From: Bacteroidota bacterium | GTDB lineage: Bacteria; Bacteroidota; Bacteroidia; Bacteroidales; GCA-2748055 | NCBI GenBank assembly: GCA_024244665.1 | Contig: JAAEOI010000168.1 | Coordinates: 1-44,382 of the forward strand | DNA: 44,382 nt | Reading direction: 5' to 3' | Shown: positions 8,824 through 18,032 of the stretch, in pieces | Layout: every line of letters begins with the position of its first letter | Position numbering within the stretch: position 1 is the first letter of the stretch | The notes under the pieces: model-generated | Told to the model about the DNA's origin: nothing | The model's database searches: none | What the model saw: the letters and a program-made list of their open reading frames with translations, nothing else | Translations under genes and position numbers: made by a program

Positions 8824-9525
8824 ATGGATTTCAGCAATCCTGAAACATACCTGGAGGGCCGCGCTCTCTTTATTGATAAGCCCCTGACCTGGACCTCATT
8901 TGATGTGGTCAATAAAATCCGGAGATCGCTCAAAGTCCACCTGGGCATCAAGAAGATCAAGGTGGGGCATGCAGGCACCCTCGATCCGCTGGCGACCGGG
9001 CTGGTAATAGTCTGCACAGGCAAAGCCACCAAACAGATCATGCAGTACCAGGATCTTGACAAGGCATACGACGCACAAATCAGGCTGGGAGCCACTACCC
9101 CGTCATTTGACCTGGAGACAGAGGTCGATCAGACCTACCCCTGGGATCATATTACCCGCGATATGGTTGAGCAGGCACTGGTAAAATTTACCGGGGAGCA
9201 GGAGCAAATGCCTCCCATTTACTCGGCAAAAAGCGTGGATGGGAAAAGGGCCTACGACATGGCGCGTAAGGGAAAAGAAATTGCATTAAAAAAACAACTC
9301 GTCAACATAAACAACCTGGAACTGCAGTCGATTGATCTTCCCAACCTCACTGTTCAAGTGGAGTGCGGCAAGGGCACCTACATCCGCTCCCTGGCCCGGG
9401 ACCTGGGTGAGGAGCTGAAATCGGGCGGACATCTGGCTGGCCTCAGGCGTACAAGGATTGGCCCCTATAAAGTTACAGAGGCCATTTCCCTGGATAAGTT
9501 TATAAAGAATCTTAAACATTTGTAA
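8824..9525 (+). CDS. truB: tRNA pseudouridine(55) synthase TruB
   Basis: Isomerises U55 of the tRNA T-loop to pseudouridine. The 233-residue protein has the catalytic block KVGHAGTLDPLATGLVIVC with the nucleophile Asp54, the ALFIDKPLTWTSFDVV N-terminus, the YDA.IRLGATT strand, the Y-containing MPPIYSAKSVDGKRAYDMAR segment and the GTYIRSLARDLG motif. ATG 8824 is preferred. An upstream in-frame TTG at 8812 would add four residues and overlap uppP. The intact C-terminus ends after a short TruB-C region, as in shorter family members. It lies directly after uppP and before queA, so two tRNA-modification genes are adjacent. Confidence 0.95.
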   Translation: MDFSNPETYLEGRALFIDKPLTWTSFDVVNKIRRSLKVHLGIKKIKVGHAGTLDPLATGLVIVCTGKATKQIMQYQDLDKAYDAQIRLGATTPSFDLETEVDQTYPWDHITRDMVEQALVKFTGEQEQMPPIYSAKSVDGKRAYDMARKGKEIALKKQLVNINNLELQSIDLPNLTVQVECGKGTYIRSLARDLGEELKSGGHLAGLRRTRIGPYKVTEAISLDKFIKNLKHL

Positions 9526-9585
9526 CAAATCTGCGTTTCCTACGTATAACGAGGCTCGCATTTACACTATAATATATTTCTAAAT

Positions 9586-10635
9586 ATGAAGTTATCCCAG
9601 TACAAATTCGAATTACCTGCAGAACTGGTCGCCAAACACCCTGCCAAGAACCGGGACGAATCCAGGTTGATGGTTCTTGATCGCGCTACACAAAAGATCG
9701 AACACAAAACATTCAAAGATATTATAAACTATTTTGATGACCAGGATGTGATGGTCTTCAATGACACCAAGGTTTTTCCTGCCAGACTTTACGGAAACAA
9801 AGAGAAGACCGGCGCGGAAATCGAGGTTTTCCTGCTCAGGGAATTGAACCGTGAACAGAGGCTTTGGGACGTCCTGGTGGACCCGGCCAGAAAAATCAGG
9901 ATCGGAAACAAACTCTATTTCGGAGAAGATGATGTGCTGGTTGCTGAGGTAATCGACAACACTACTTCCAGGGGAAGGACCCTTCGTTTCCTCTATGACG
10001 GGGAGTATGATGACTTCAAAAAAACATTGTTTGATCTGGGTGAAACCCCACTGCCCAAATTTATCGAACGAAAGGTTGAGCCGGAGGACAAGGAGCGCTA
10101 CCAGACTGTCTATGCAAAGCACGAAGGTGCTGTGGCTGCCCCGACTGCCGGGATGCACTTCAGCCGCGAGTTGTTGAAACGCATGGAGATAAAGGGAATC
10201 GATTTTGCATACATCACCCTGCATGTGGGACTTGGCAACTTCCGCACCGTTGATGTGGAGGACCTTACTAAACATAAAATGGACTCCGAACGGATTAGGA
10301 TCACTGACGAATCGGTGGGCATGGTAAATACCGCCAAAGAGAAGAAACAGAATGTATGTGCGGTGGGAACAACTGTGATGCGGACACTGGAAAGTTCCGT
10401 ATCAACTGACGGCTATTTGAAGGAGTTTGACGGCTGGACCAATAAATTCATCTTCCCTCCGTACGAGTTCAGCGTCCCCAACAGGATGATATCCAATTTC
10501 CATCTGCCCTACTCAACCCTCCTGATGATGGTCTCTGCATTTGCAGGGTACAACTTCCTGATGGAAGCTTACCAGGTGGCTATCAAGGAAGGTTATAAGT
10601 TCGGAACCTACGGTGATGCCATGCTGATCTTGTAA
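9586..10635 (+). CDS. queA: S-adenosylmethionine:tRNA ribosyltransferase-isomerase QueA
   Basis: Transfers and rearranges the ribosyl group of S-adenosylmethionine onto 7-aminomethyl-7-deazaguanine in tRNA, giving epoxyqueuosine in the queuosine pathway. The 349-residue length is standard. Family motifs are visible: the start [30 protein letters not shown], the [17 protein letters not shown] block, the [14 protein letters not shown] strand, and the C-terminal [20 protein letters not shown] with [12 protein letters not shown]. The start at ATG 9586 agrees with the usual N-terminus. The 60 bp before it has no strong promoter match. The GH3-like gene follows after 8 bp. Confidence 0.95.
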   Translation: MKLSQYKFELPAELVAKHPAKNRDESRLMVLDRATQKIEHKTFKDIINYFDDQDVMVFNDTKVFPARLYGNKEKTGAEIEVFLLRELNREQRLWDVLVDPARKIRIGNKLYFGEDDVLVAEVIDNTTSRGRTLRFLYDGEYDDFKKTLFDLGETPLPKFIERKVEPEDKERYQTVYAKHEGAVAAPTAGMHFSRELLKRMEIKGIDFAYITLHVGLGNFRTVDVEDLTKHKMDSERIRITDESVGMVNTAKEKKQNVCAVGTTVMRTLESSVSTDGYLKEFDGWTNKFIFPPYEFSVPNRMISNFHLPYSTLLMMVSAFAGYNFLMEAYQVAIKEGYKFGTYGDAMLIL

Positions 10636-10643
10636 CCCTGGTC

Positions 10644-12158
10644 ATGCCTCTCCTTAACTCCATCATATCTTGGGTGAATGTAAAGAGACTTCACCAGATT
10701 GATCTTTTCAAGAAGTATCCCTTTGATGTGCAGCAGGAGGTATTTACAAACCTGATCGATCAGGCGGCAAAAACCACCTGGGGGATCCAGTACGGGTACG
10801 ACTCAATCTATACCATTGAAGACTTCCAGGAAAGGGTTCCCGTAAGCAGCTATGATGATGTAAAGCCCTATATAAAAAGGCTCCGGGAGGGTGAGCAGAA
10901 CTTGCTCTGGCCCACCGAAATCAAGTGGTTTGCCAAATCGTCGGGGACCACGTCCGACAAAAGCAAATTCATCCCGGTAAGTAACGAAGCGCTGGAAGAC
11001 TGCCACTTCAGGGGAGGGAAAGATGTGATTGCATTCTATACAAAAGAACGCCCCGACAGCGGGGTCCTGAAGGGGAAGGCACTCACCCTTGGCGGAAGTG
11101 CAGAGGCAAATAAATTCAGTAACCAATCCTTCTACGGGGACCTTTCAGCAGTACTTATCGAAAATCTCCCCTTCTGGGCACAGTTTATCAGGACACCGGC
11201 AGCAGAGATTGCGTTGATCCCCGATTTTGAGGAGAAGCTTGAGAAGATCACGAAACATACAGTGACGGACAATGTAACCAGTATAGCAGGGGTTCCCTCC
11301 TGGAATCTGGTGCTGCTAAGAGCTGTTCTGGATTATACCGGGAAAAGCAACATCCTGGAGGTGTGGCCCAACCTGGAGCTTTTTACCCATGGAGGGATCA
11401 GCTTTACCCCTTATCGGGAACAGTTCAGGGAGCTGATCCCCTCGGACAAAATGAACTACCTGGAGACCTACAACGCTTCAGAAGGATTCTTTGGGATCCA
11501 GGATGAGCTGAGCCGGGATGACATGCTCCTGATGCTGGACCTTGGGGTATTTTACGAGTTCATCCCCATGGACCGCTTCCACGAAAAAAACCCTGCTGCC
11601 ATTACCATCGGAGAGGTTGAAACAGGTGTCAACTACGCCATCGTGATCACTACCAACGGGGGACTATGGCGCTATTTGATCGGGGATACCGTGATATTTA
11701 CCTCCCTCTGCCCCCACCGGATCAAGATATCGGGCCGGACCAAATATTACATCAATGCATTCGGGGAAGAGGTGATTGAGGACAATGCAGAACAAGCACT
11801 GATGAAGGCCTGCGGTGAGACCGGAGCGACTATTAAAGAGTATACGGCAGGCCCTCACTTTATGAGCTCAGATTCAAAGGGGGCCCATGAATGGATAATC
11901 GAATTTGATACACCGCCCGACAGCATGGAACGATTTACCGGGATCCTCGATCTTTCCCTTCAGGAAGTGAATTCCGACTACGAAGCCAAGCGTTATAAAA
12001 ACCTCACCCTCGAGGAGCCACATATTGTTCCTGTTGAGCCGGGAACTTTCTATAAATGGATGCAGAAACGTGGTAAACTGGGCGGTCAAAACAAAATACC
12101 ACGACTGGCCAACAACCGAAAATATTTAGATGAGCTCAGGGACATTTTAACCGAATAA
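10644..12158 (+). CDS. GH3 family acyl-adenylate-forming enzyme
   Basis: A 504-residue member of the GH3 family, part of the ANL (firefly-luciferase-like) superfamily. Plant members conjugate amino acids to jasmonate or auxin. Bacterial substrates are generally unknown. Visible features are the ATP-binding loop FAKSSGTTSDKSKFIPVS (near 95), the NASEGFFGIQ motif (near 275), the RYLIGDTVIFTS strand, the SGRTKYYINAFGEEV hinge, and the small C-terminal domain ending in KLGGQNKIPRL. All key adenylation segments look intact. It follows queA by 8 bp and precedes the deoxynucleoside kinase. Neighbours do not reveal a substrate. An acyl-acid:amine ligase activity is a family-based inference only. Confidence 0.88.
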   Translation: MPLLNSIISWVNVKRLHQIDLFKKYPFDVQQEVFTNLIDQAAKTTWGIQYGYDSIYTIEDFQERVPVSSYDDVKPYIKRLREGEQNLLWPTEIKWFAKSSGTTSDKSKFIPVSNEALEDCHFRGGKDVIAFYTKERPDSGVLKGKALTLGGSAEANKFSNQSFYGDLSAVLIENLPFWAQFIRTPAAEIALIPDFEEKLEKITKHTVTDNVTSIAGVPSWNLVLLRAVLDYTGKSNILEVWPNLELFTHGGISFTPYREQFRELIPSDKMNYLETYNASEGFFGIQDELSRDDMLLMLDLGVFYEFIPMDRFHEKNPAAITIGEVETGVNYAIVITTNGGLWRYLIGDTVIFTSLCPHRIKISGRTKYYINAFGEEVIEDNAEQALMKACGETGATIKEYTAGPHFMSSDSKGAHEWIIEFDTPPDSMERFTGILDLSLQEVNSDYEAKRYKNLTLEEPHIVPVEPGTFYKWMQKRGKLGGQNKIPRLANNRKYLDELRDILTE

Positions 12159-12203
12159 AAGTTATTATCTTAGAGTCCCATTGACCACTAATAATCATTG
12201 AAC

Positions 12204-12818
12204 ATGCATGTAGCCATTGCCGGGAATATCGGGTCTGGTAAAACCACCCTTACCAGTCTGCTCGCCAAACATTATGGCTGGGAGGCCCAATACGAAGATG
12301 TGGACGATAATCCCTATCTCAACGATTTTTACCAGGACATGCAACGTTGGTCCTTCAACCTCCAGATCTACTTCCTGAACAGCCGTTTCAGTCAGATTGT
12401 AAAGATCCGCCAGTCGGGAAACAAGATCATCCAGGACCGGACCATCTACGAAGATGCTTACATCTTTGCTCCCAACCTCCACAGCATGGGGCTGATGAGC
12501 ACACGTGATTTTGAAAACTATTTTGCCCTGTTCAACCTGATGAGTTCACTCATCGAGCCCCCCGATCTTCTCATCTACCTTCGTGCCTCCATCCCGGTAC
12601 TGGTGGACCAGATCCAGCAGCGGGGCCGGAAATATGAGAACAACATCAGGCTAGACTATCTGAAGCACCTCAATGAACGCTATGAAGCATGGGTGGAGAC
12701 CTACAACCTGGGGAAAATGCTGATCGTGGATGTGGACAATAACAATTTCCGGGACAAGCCTGAGGACCTGGCCTCAGTCATCGACGACATCAACGCGCAG
12801 ATTCACGGTCTCTTCTAG
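12204..12818 (+). CDS. Deoxynucleoside kinase
   Basis: Phosphorylates deoxynucleosides for dNTP salvage. The 204-residue protein opens with the P-loop GNIGSGKT (7-14) after MHVAIA. It contains the ERS/DRT-type DRTIYEDAYIFA motif, the PPDLLIYLRASIPVLV strand, and the LID-like QQRGRKYENNIR segment. These features match the dNK/deoxyguanosine-deoxyadenosine kinase family. Base specificity cannot be read safely. ATG 12204 is used, because an in-frame TTG at 12198 would only add two residues. A weak -7-like TATCTTAG lies at 12166-12173, and a bidirectional terminator follows, so this gene ends the ftsX to dNK run. Confidence 0.9.
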   Translation: MHVAIAGNIGSGKTTLTSLLAKHYGWEAQYEDVDDNPYLNDFYQDMQRWSFNLQIYFLNSRFSQIVKIRQSGNKIIQDRTIYEDAYIFAPNLHSMGLMSTRDFENYFALFNLMSSLIEPPDLLIYLRASIPVLVDQIQQRGRKYENNIRLDYLKHLNERYEAWVETYNLGKMLIVDVDNNNFRDKPEDLASVIDDINAQIHGLF

Positions 12819-12842
12819 CAAGCTTCAGTATATACATTATTA

Positions 12843-12874
12843 AAAAACTGCGGCCGGAAAACCGCAGTTTTTTT
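12843..12874. terminator. Bidirectional rho-independent terminator
   Basis: AAAAACTGCGG (12843-12853), an 8-base loop and CCGCAGTTTTT (12862-12872) form an 11 bp stem flanked by A and T runs on both sides. It lies between two convergent genes (deoxynucleoside kinase and M16 protease) and can stop transcription in both directions. Confidence 0.9.
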
Positions 12875-12899
12875 ATGTCAACCTATCTGCTGTGAATTT

Positions 12900-15722
12900 T
12901 TACTCCTCTGTGGGCAGGGGTTTGAAAACCACGTCGACAATGTTGGGCTTCTTGTAGAATGCCTTCATCACCTTTTTCACATCCTTGGTGCTTAAACCAT
13001 TCAGGATATCCTCGTAATTGGCCGGATCATCATAGTTTATGCCATGAATATAATAGCCATAGATTGTATTCAGATAGTAGGAGTTGTGCTCCTTGCTCTG
13101 CTCCCGGTTCTTCAGCATATTACCCACAGTCTTTGAAAGATCCTCTGTTGACGGACCCTCCTGGGCAAGTTTATCCAATTCCAGGAAGACTTTAGCCTTC
13201 AGATCATCCGCCCTGTCGGGATCGCAGTCAAAGCTGATCTTCATATTGGCTTTCCCTGCAGGCAGGCGCTGCAGGTTGGTCCCGATGCGCACACCATAGG
13301 TGCCACCCTCCTCTTCCCGGATCGATTCCGTGAAGCGCAGTTCAAGGATCCCCTCAATAACATTCATCACCTGCCGGTTATAGGGCTTGTAACTCATGGG
13401 CTGGTTGATCACAATATTGACATTGGCCTTCGGTGTTTCAAGCGACAGTTCAATATCCCTGGCAACTACTCCCTGCGGCTCAAGGATCTTCCGGTTAACC
13501 CAGGTCTCGGTGCGGTCCAGGTCAGGAATAGCTCCAATGTATTTCTGAACAAGGGGTTTCAGCTGCTCCTCTTCTACGTTCCCCACAATCACAAAGAAGA
13601 AATCACTTGCATCAGCAAAACGGTCACGGTAGACCTCTTCAATCATCTTAAACTCAATATCACCCAGGAAATCCATGTCAAGCACACGGGTACGGGGATG
13701 GTAATTGGTCAGGATCAGGTTCATTGAATCACCCATGATCTTCTGGGGATTGTTTCCCATATTGGCCACAAGCGCATCGTACCTGGCCATAATAGCCTCA
13801 TGAGCCGGCTCATCGAACCTCGGCTGGCTAAAGGAGAGATACAAGAGCTGCATCATGGTCTCCATGTCCTTGGGCGTGGCTTTACCAACTACCCCTTCAT
13901 TCAGGTTTCCAAGCTGCATATTGAACTCTACACTCTTTCCTGTGAGCATTTTCTGCAGGGAGGTGGCATCAAATTCACCTACACCATAAAAACTGGTCAG
14001 ATTGATAAGCATATCCACCGAGGGTACATACTCATTATCAAAGAGTGATCCGCCGCCAACACTATATCCGCGAATCTGCACCTGGTCCTTTTCATAATCG
14101 GCATGCCTGAAGACAACCCGGGCACCGTTTTCAAGGGTCCATTCCACTGCGTCAAACTGTTCCAGATTTTTTATGGAGGTAATTACAGCCGGAGCCAGTT
14201 CCTCCGAAACAAGCGATTCGGCAAGCTCCTCCTCTTCATATGGTTCAATCTCAGCAGCAGCTATCTGGTGGAAAACAGCCATTGCCTCTGCCTCTGTCAG
14301 GTGCTTGTGCTCCTCACCCTCAGGCCCCTGGATAACCAGCGACTGGTTCTCGCTGGACATCCATTCTTTCATCCGGACATTAAAATCCTCAACGGTAATG
14401 GTGGGCAACAAGGCCTGAACCAGCTTATACCCCTGCTCCGCCGAGAGATATGCATTTTTAAAGAGGTAATTTCCGATATAATCCTGTATATATTCATCAT
14501 TGCTGATCTTATCGCGCTCATTGTACTTCTTCTCCCAACGGGTAAGGATCTCAGCTTTGGCTCTCTCAAGTTCACTCTGGGTAAACCCATAGCGCTTTGC
14601 CCTTTCCACTTCGGTCAACAGGGCGCCAAGCCCCAGTGCCTCTTCATTGGGCTTTGGAGAAAGATACATGCTGAATATTTCGTATCCCGTCACAAAATCG
14701 CCATAACTGACTGCCCCGAAGACAAATGGCGGATCTCCCTTCTGAAGAAGTTCATTTACCCTTTGACCCATCATATCACTGAAAAGGTTCTGGATATAAC
14801 TCTCCCTGTGATCCAAAAGCGATTCGGGGTCCATGGTCTCCTTCTTATGACGAACCAGGTACTGGATAAAGGTCTGCGAAGCCTCCTTATCGGTGACCAC
14901 ACCAAAGAGGGGGGCCTCCTGGTCGGGTATCTCAAACATGGGCCTTTCCGATGGATTTTTCACTGCAGGGATCTTTGAAAACAGCTCCTTCACCTTTGTC
15001 TCCATCTCATCGGCATCGAAGTCTCCCGCAATGGCAATGGCCTGAAGATCGGTCCTGTACCATTTGTGATAAAAGTCCCGGAGCGCATCATATTCAAAAT
15101 TTTCGATTACATCCAGACTCCCGATTACATCTCTTTCCGCATATTTGGAATTGGGGAAGAAATAGGGCATGGAACCTTGCTGCAGCCTCCACTGTGCTGT
15201 GCGACGCGTTCTCCACTCCTCCTTAATCACACCCCGTTCAGCATCAATCTCCTCCTCGGTTAATAAAAGGTAGTTGGACCAGTCATTCAGAATCAGAAGG
15301 CATGTATCAATGAGCCCTGGTTTAGTTGCCGGTACATTCATCAACATATAAACGGTATGATCCTGACCGGTTCCGGCATTGATATCAGCTCCGAAAGCCA
15401 CACCGTGCCGCTCCAGTGTATTGATAATCCCTTTCCCTTCAAAATGTTCTGTACCGTTAAAGGCCATGTGCTCCAGGAAATGAGCCAGACCATCCTGGTG
15501 GTCATCTTCGAGCAGGGCACCAACATTCTGGATGATGTAGAAGGAGGCGCGTTCCTTTGGCTCCTGGTTAGCCTTAATGTAGTAAGTCATCCCATTGTCA
15601 AGCACTCCGTGGCGCACCGATTCGTCGTTTGGAAGCGGTGCCTTGGGATCCATCTGGGCAAGAGCAAGCTGACTGACAACTGCCAGCAAAACGATGGTGA
15701 AAAATACGCTTATTCTTTTCAT
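12900..15722 (-). CDS. Secreted M16 family zinc metalloprotease (PqqL-like, two lobes)
   Basis: A 940-residue insulinase-superfamily protease. The start at ATG 15722-15720 gives a proper signal peptide (MKRISVFFTIVLLAVVSQLA, cut near Gln23). A longer frame to 15785 adds a charged leader before it and is rejected. The inverted zinc motif HFLEH is at 81-85 (His81, Glu84, His85), and the distal Glu lies in the ERGVIKEEW segment. Two N-type/C-type M16 units follow each other, and the C-terminal half lacks a zinc motif, as expected. Such enzymes degrade peptides in the periplasm or at the cell surface. It is convergent with the kinase gene and divergent from the isomerase-like gene. Confidence 0.92.
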   Translation of the reverse strand: MKRISVFFTIVLLAVVSQLALAQMDPKAPLPNDESVRHGVLDNGMTYYIKANQEPKERASFYIIQNVGALLEDDHQDGLAHFLEHMAFNGTEHFEGKGIINTLERHGVAFGADINAGTGQDHTVYMLMNVPATKPGLIDTCLLILNDWSNYLLLTEEEIDAERGVIKEEWRTRRTAQWRLQQGSMPYFFPNSKYAERDVIGSLDVIENFEYDALRDFYHKWYRTDLQAIAIAGDFDADEMETKVKELFSKIPAVKNPSERPMFEIPDQEAPLFGVVTDKEASQTFIQYLVRHKKETMDPESLLDHRESYIQNLFSDMMGQRVNELLQKGDPPFVFGAVSYGDFVTGYEIFSMYLSPKPNEEALGLGALLTEVERAKRYGFTQSELERAKAEILTRWEKKYNERDKISNDEYIQDYIGNYLFKNAYLSAEQGYKLVQALLPTITVEDFNVRMKEWMSSENQSLVIQGPEGEEHKHLTEAEAMAVFHQIAAAEIEPYEEEELAESLVSEELAPAVITSIKNLEQFDAVEWTLENGARVVFRHADYEKDQVQIRGYSVGGGSLFDNEYVPSVDMLINLTSFYGVGEFDATSLQKMLTGKSVEFNMQLGNLNEGVVGKATPKDMETMMQLLYLSFSQPRFDEPAHEAIMARYDALVANMGNNPQKIMGDSMNLILTNYHPRTRVLDMDFLGDIEFKMIEEVYRDRFADASDFFFVIVGNVEEEQLKPLVQKYIGAIPDLDRTETWVNRKILEPQGVVARDIELSLETPKANVNIVINQPMSYKPYNRQVMNVIEGILELRFTESIREEEGGTYGVRIGTNLQRLPAGKANMKISFDCDPDRADDLKAKVFLELDKLAQEGPSTEDLSKTVGNMLKNREQSKEHNSYYLNTIYGYYIHGINYDDPANYEDILNGLSTKDVKKVMKAFYKKPNIVDVVFKPLPTEE

Positions 15723-15899
15723 ATAATAAAATTTTGTAATTATTCTATCTGTTCTATTGCTTATAAGGATTATGAAATTACACAATTTGGAGCAAAGACA
15801 GGTACAATCGATTGCAAAATTGGGCCGGAAGTCATGTCCTTCAACAGATTTTATATTACTTTAACACTCTACCACACCCAAACTTTAAGATCCCGTATC

Positions 15900-16748
15900 A
15901 TGAAACCCTCAAGAAGAGACTTCCTGAAACTTTCCGGAGCCGGACTGCTGGCCACACAAGCACCTTCGGTTCTGGCGGGAAATATTGCCGGATATAAAAA
16001 TTTACGGAGTACTGGTATTCCATTTGAACTGGGCATTGCCTCCTATACTTTCCGGGAGTTCAGCCTGGAAGAGACCCTATCAATGACAGGCAGGCTCGGA
16101 ATCTCCAGGTTGTGCCTGAAAAGCATGCACCTGCCCCTGGAACTGACGCCCGATGAGATCAAAACTGAAGCTGCTAAAGTAAAGGCAGCGGGGATCGACC
16201 TTTATGGAGGTGGGGTGATCTATATGAAATCCATTGAAGATGTGGACCGTGCATTTGTTTATGCCGGACTTGCCGGAATGAAAATCATTGTCGGTGTTCC
16301 TGAACATGACCTGCTCGAATACTGCAACAAAAAGGTGAAAAAAACAGGCATTAAATTGGCCATTCACAATCACGGACCGGGCGATGAAAAGTACCCCACC
16401 CCGGAAAGTGCCTACAAGCTCATCAAAAACATGGACCCGGGAATGGGGCTCTGTGTGGACATAGGCCACACCGTCCGTATTGGTGAAGATCCCATTAGGG
16501 ATACTGCCCGGTTTATGGACAGGGTGCATGACATTCACATCAAGGATGAGGACAAGGCTGAACCATCGGGACAGACCTGCGAAATTGGCCATGGGGTTAT
16601 TGATATCCCCGGTTTCCTGGAGATGCTCCTTAAGGAAAAGTACTCTAAAGCAGTCAGTTTTGAATACGAAAAAGACGGGAAAGACCCCCTTGCCGGTCTG
16701 GCCGAATCAGTTGGCTACGTAAGAGGCGTACTGAGGGTAATTGCCTGA
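15900..16748 (+). CDS. Tat-exported sugar phosphate isomerase/epimerase-like TIM barrel
   Basis: A 282-residue protein of the xylose-isomerase-like TIM-barrel (AP endonuclease 2) family. The N-terminus KPSRRDFLKLSGAGLLA is a twin-arginine signal (Arg5-Arg6, SRRDFLK), so the folded protein is likely exported. Barrel signatures include KLAIHNHGPGDE, GLCVDIGHTVRIG and HDIHIKDED, which supply the metal-binding His, Glu and Asp residues typical of the fold. The substrate is unknown, and sugar or inositol derivatives are usual for exported relatives in Bacteroidota. A longer frame starting at 15357 runs antisense through the protease gene, so ATG 15900 is chosen. Confidence 0.9.
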   Translation: MKPSRRDFLKLSGAGLLATQAPSVLAGNIAGYKNLRSTGIPFELGIASYTFREFSLEETLSMTGRLGISRLCLKSMHLPLELTPDEIKTEAAKVKAAGIDLYGGGVIYMKSIEDVDRAFVYAGLAGMKIIVGVPEHDLLEYCNKKVKKTGIKLAIHNHGPGDEKYPTPESAYKLIKNMDPGMGLCVDIGHTVRIGEDPIRDTARFMDRVHDIHIKDEDKAEPSGQTCEIGHGVIDIPGFLEMLLKEKYSKAVSFEYEKDGKDPLAGLAESVGYVRGVLRVIA

Positions 16749-16755
16749 CAGGGCT

Positions 16756-17601
16756 TCAAAGATTGATCCCTTCGAAGATGAAATCGTTGAGTTCAACCCC
16801 GATATCACTGGCGATAACCAGGCATTTGGCCCTTAGAAGGAAAAATACCTTGCGGTCAACTCCCGAAAGACCTTCATAATTCCCCTGGCCTTTGCTGATC
16901 ACCATTTCGGCCTTCTCAAAACGGTCCAGGAAATCTTCATTGCACAGATTCAGAATAGTGCCGGGAGCAGTAGAACCGGAAGAAATGATCTCTGCCACTT
17001 CGTGCAGTCCGGAATCAACTGCATCTTTTTTGATGGCATCATTGATAACCGGTGTTTCGCGGACCACATAGGTAACCGGCATACCCAGTGTTTCTATCAG
17101 CAGCCTGTCAAAAACAGTCTCCCCTGCATTGTCACCGATAAAGAGAACTGCTGATGACCTTTCCAGTTGATCCCTGAATTCATTGTAATGGAAAATGGCA
17201 TACTCCATTTCTGAAATCTTTCCAATCTCTTCCATGAGATTGTACTTCTGGCTGATCCCGAAATCCAGGACATTCCCGATCGTAGCCAATTTGATGGCAG
17301 TCAGCAGCGGATCATCCGACTCCCTGACCATCTCCTGCATGTAGGTGTAGATGGAGAGCACCTCCTCTATGCTGTCCTTTTTCAATTCCTTATATGGATC
17401 ATTTACCCTGGTAATCTCCCTGATTCTCCTGTAAACAAAATCGGCGGTTTCAGGGGGAGTACGGGACATTGAAATCTCAGGGAAGTAAGTGCCCACCTCA
17501 TCCAGGATATGCTTGATGATCTTTTCATCATTGGTGACCAGACGGGCAGCCCTTACGGCCTGTTCAACGAAACAGGGGAAACAATCAATACAGGTTTTCA
17601 T
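16756..17601 (-). CDS. DUF89/ARMT1-like metal-dependent phosphatase family protein
   Basis: A 281-residue protein of the DUF89 (damage-control phosphatase, ARMT1-like) family. The N-terminus MKTCIDCFPCFVEQA has the Cys-x2-Cys-x2-Cys arrangement of the archaeal-type subfamily. The core has FIGDNAGETVFDRLLIETL, with the Asp-Asn-Ala-Gly-Glu metal site, and VISKGQGNYEGL near the C-terminus. Known relatives dephosphorylate damaged or excess sugar phosphates and other phospho-metabolites, and the substrate here is unknown. ATG 17601 is used because the 49 residues upstream in the frame contain tRNA-terminator sequence and no conservation. It lies downstream of tRNA-Asn on the same strand, separated by that terminator. 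Confidence 0.9.
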   Translation of the reverse strand: MKTCIDCFPCFVEQAVRAARLVTNDEKIIKHILDEVGTYFPEISMSRTPPETADFVYRRIREITRVNDPYKELKKDSIEEVLSIYTYMQEMVRESDDPLLTAIKLATIGNVLDFGISQKYNLMEEIGKISEMEYAIFHYNEFRDQLERSSAVLFIGDNAGETVFDRLLIETLGMPVTYVVRETPVINDAIKKDAVDSGLHEVAEIISSGSTAPGTILNLCNEDFLDRFEKAEMVISKGQGNYEGLSGVDRKVFFLLRAKCLVIASDIGVELNDFIFEGINL

Positions 17602-17730
17602 AGAGGGTGATTTAGTGCTCCCAATGATAAGAAAATATAGCCACAAAAGGAACCTTGTATCGGCAAACGGACTCACTTCTTCTGGCAATAAGAGCCGCAA
17701 TTCGGGGAAGCCAGATCGTACAAACAGGCA

Positions 17731-17763
17731 AAAAAAAAAACCCGACAAACATCGGGCTTTTTT
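17731..17763 (-). terminator. Terminator after tRNA-Asn
   Basis: On the minus strand a stem GCCCGA/TCGGG-type hairpin (17757-17752 with 17745-17741, loop TGTTTG) is followed by at least ten T (17740-17731). A run of A on the other side (minus strand) makes it look bidirectional. It begins just 3 bp after the mature 3' end of the tRNA. Confidence 0.88.
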
Positions 17764-17765
17764 CG

Positions 17766-17839
17766 CTCCTCAGGTAGGACTTGAACCTACGACCTACGGA
17801 TTAACAGTCCGCCGCTCTAACCAACTGAGCTACTGAGGA
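17766..17839 (-). tRNA. tRNA-Asn (GTT)
   Basis: A 74 nt cloverleaf with acceptor stem TCCTCAG/CTGAGGA and discriminator G. It has a D-arm GCTCAGTTGGTTAGAGC and anticodon arm CGGACTGTTAATCCG, with the anticodon GTT at 17805-17803. The T-arm is TAGGTTCAAGTCCTA. CCA is not encoded. The region has its own promoter upstream and a terminator directly downstream. Confidence 0.97.
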
Positions 17840-17845
17840 ATTTTC

Positions 17846-17861
17846 CCGGTTATAAAACCGG
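17846..17861 (-). other. Hairpin in the tRNA-Asn 5' leader
   Basis: CCGGTT-ATAA-AACCGG forms a perfect 6 bp stem with a 4-base loop, 7 bases upstream of the mature tRNA 5' end and inside the predicted precursor. It may assist RNase P processing or folding; this is inference. Confidence 0.5.
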
Positions 17862-17877
17862 TGCCTGTTAAGCGGTG

Positions 17878-17909
17878 CAAAAATAAAATCTTTTCACCAA
17901 TAAAACAAT
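17878..17909 (-). promoter_or_regulatory. Promoter of tRNA-Asn
   Basis: On the minus strand, ATTG (17909-17906), a 20-base spacer and TATTTTTG (17885-17878) match the Bacteroidota -33/-7 consensus. The -7 box ends 38 bases before the mature tRNA. Confidence 0.75.
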
Positions 17910-17930
17910 ACATTTCGCAAAAAACCTTTT

Positions 17931-17997
17931 CCCTGACCCATATATGACTATTAACTAGTCCAACCTGACAAACATATCAATGTAATGACAGTCAGGG
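17931..17997. repeat. Inverted repeat CCCTGAC/GTCAGGG in a gene-free gap
   Basis: A perfect 7 bp inverted pair (17931-17937 and 17991-17997) encloses 53 bases, with a nested CCTGAC at 17964-17969 that can also pair with the right arm. It lies next to a possible transposase fragment and could be a terminal repeat remnant, but could also be chance. Confidence 0.35.
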
Positions 17998-18032
17998 TAT
18001 AAATGCTAATAAACGGTTGATTTACAGTAGTT

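Noticed and set aside
9613..10275. Minus-strand frame of 220 codons
   Set aside because: Shadow of queA with no motifs.
14103..14978. Long plus-strand frame of 291 codons
   Set aside because: It is antisense within the M16 protease gene, has no recognisable motif, and the protease frame is clearly real.
15357..15899. N-terminal extension of the TIM-barrel protein
   Set aside because: It runs antisense through the protease gene and signal peptide. The Tat signal starts at 15900.
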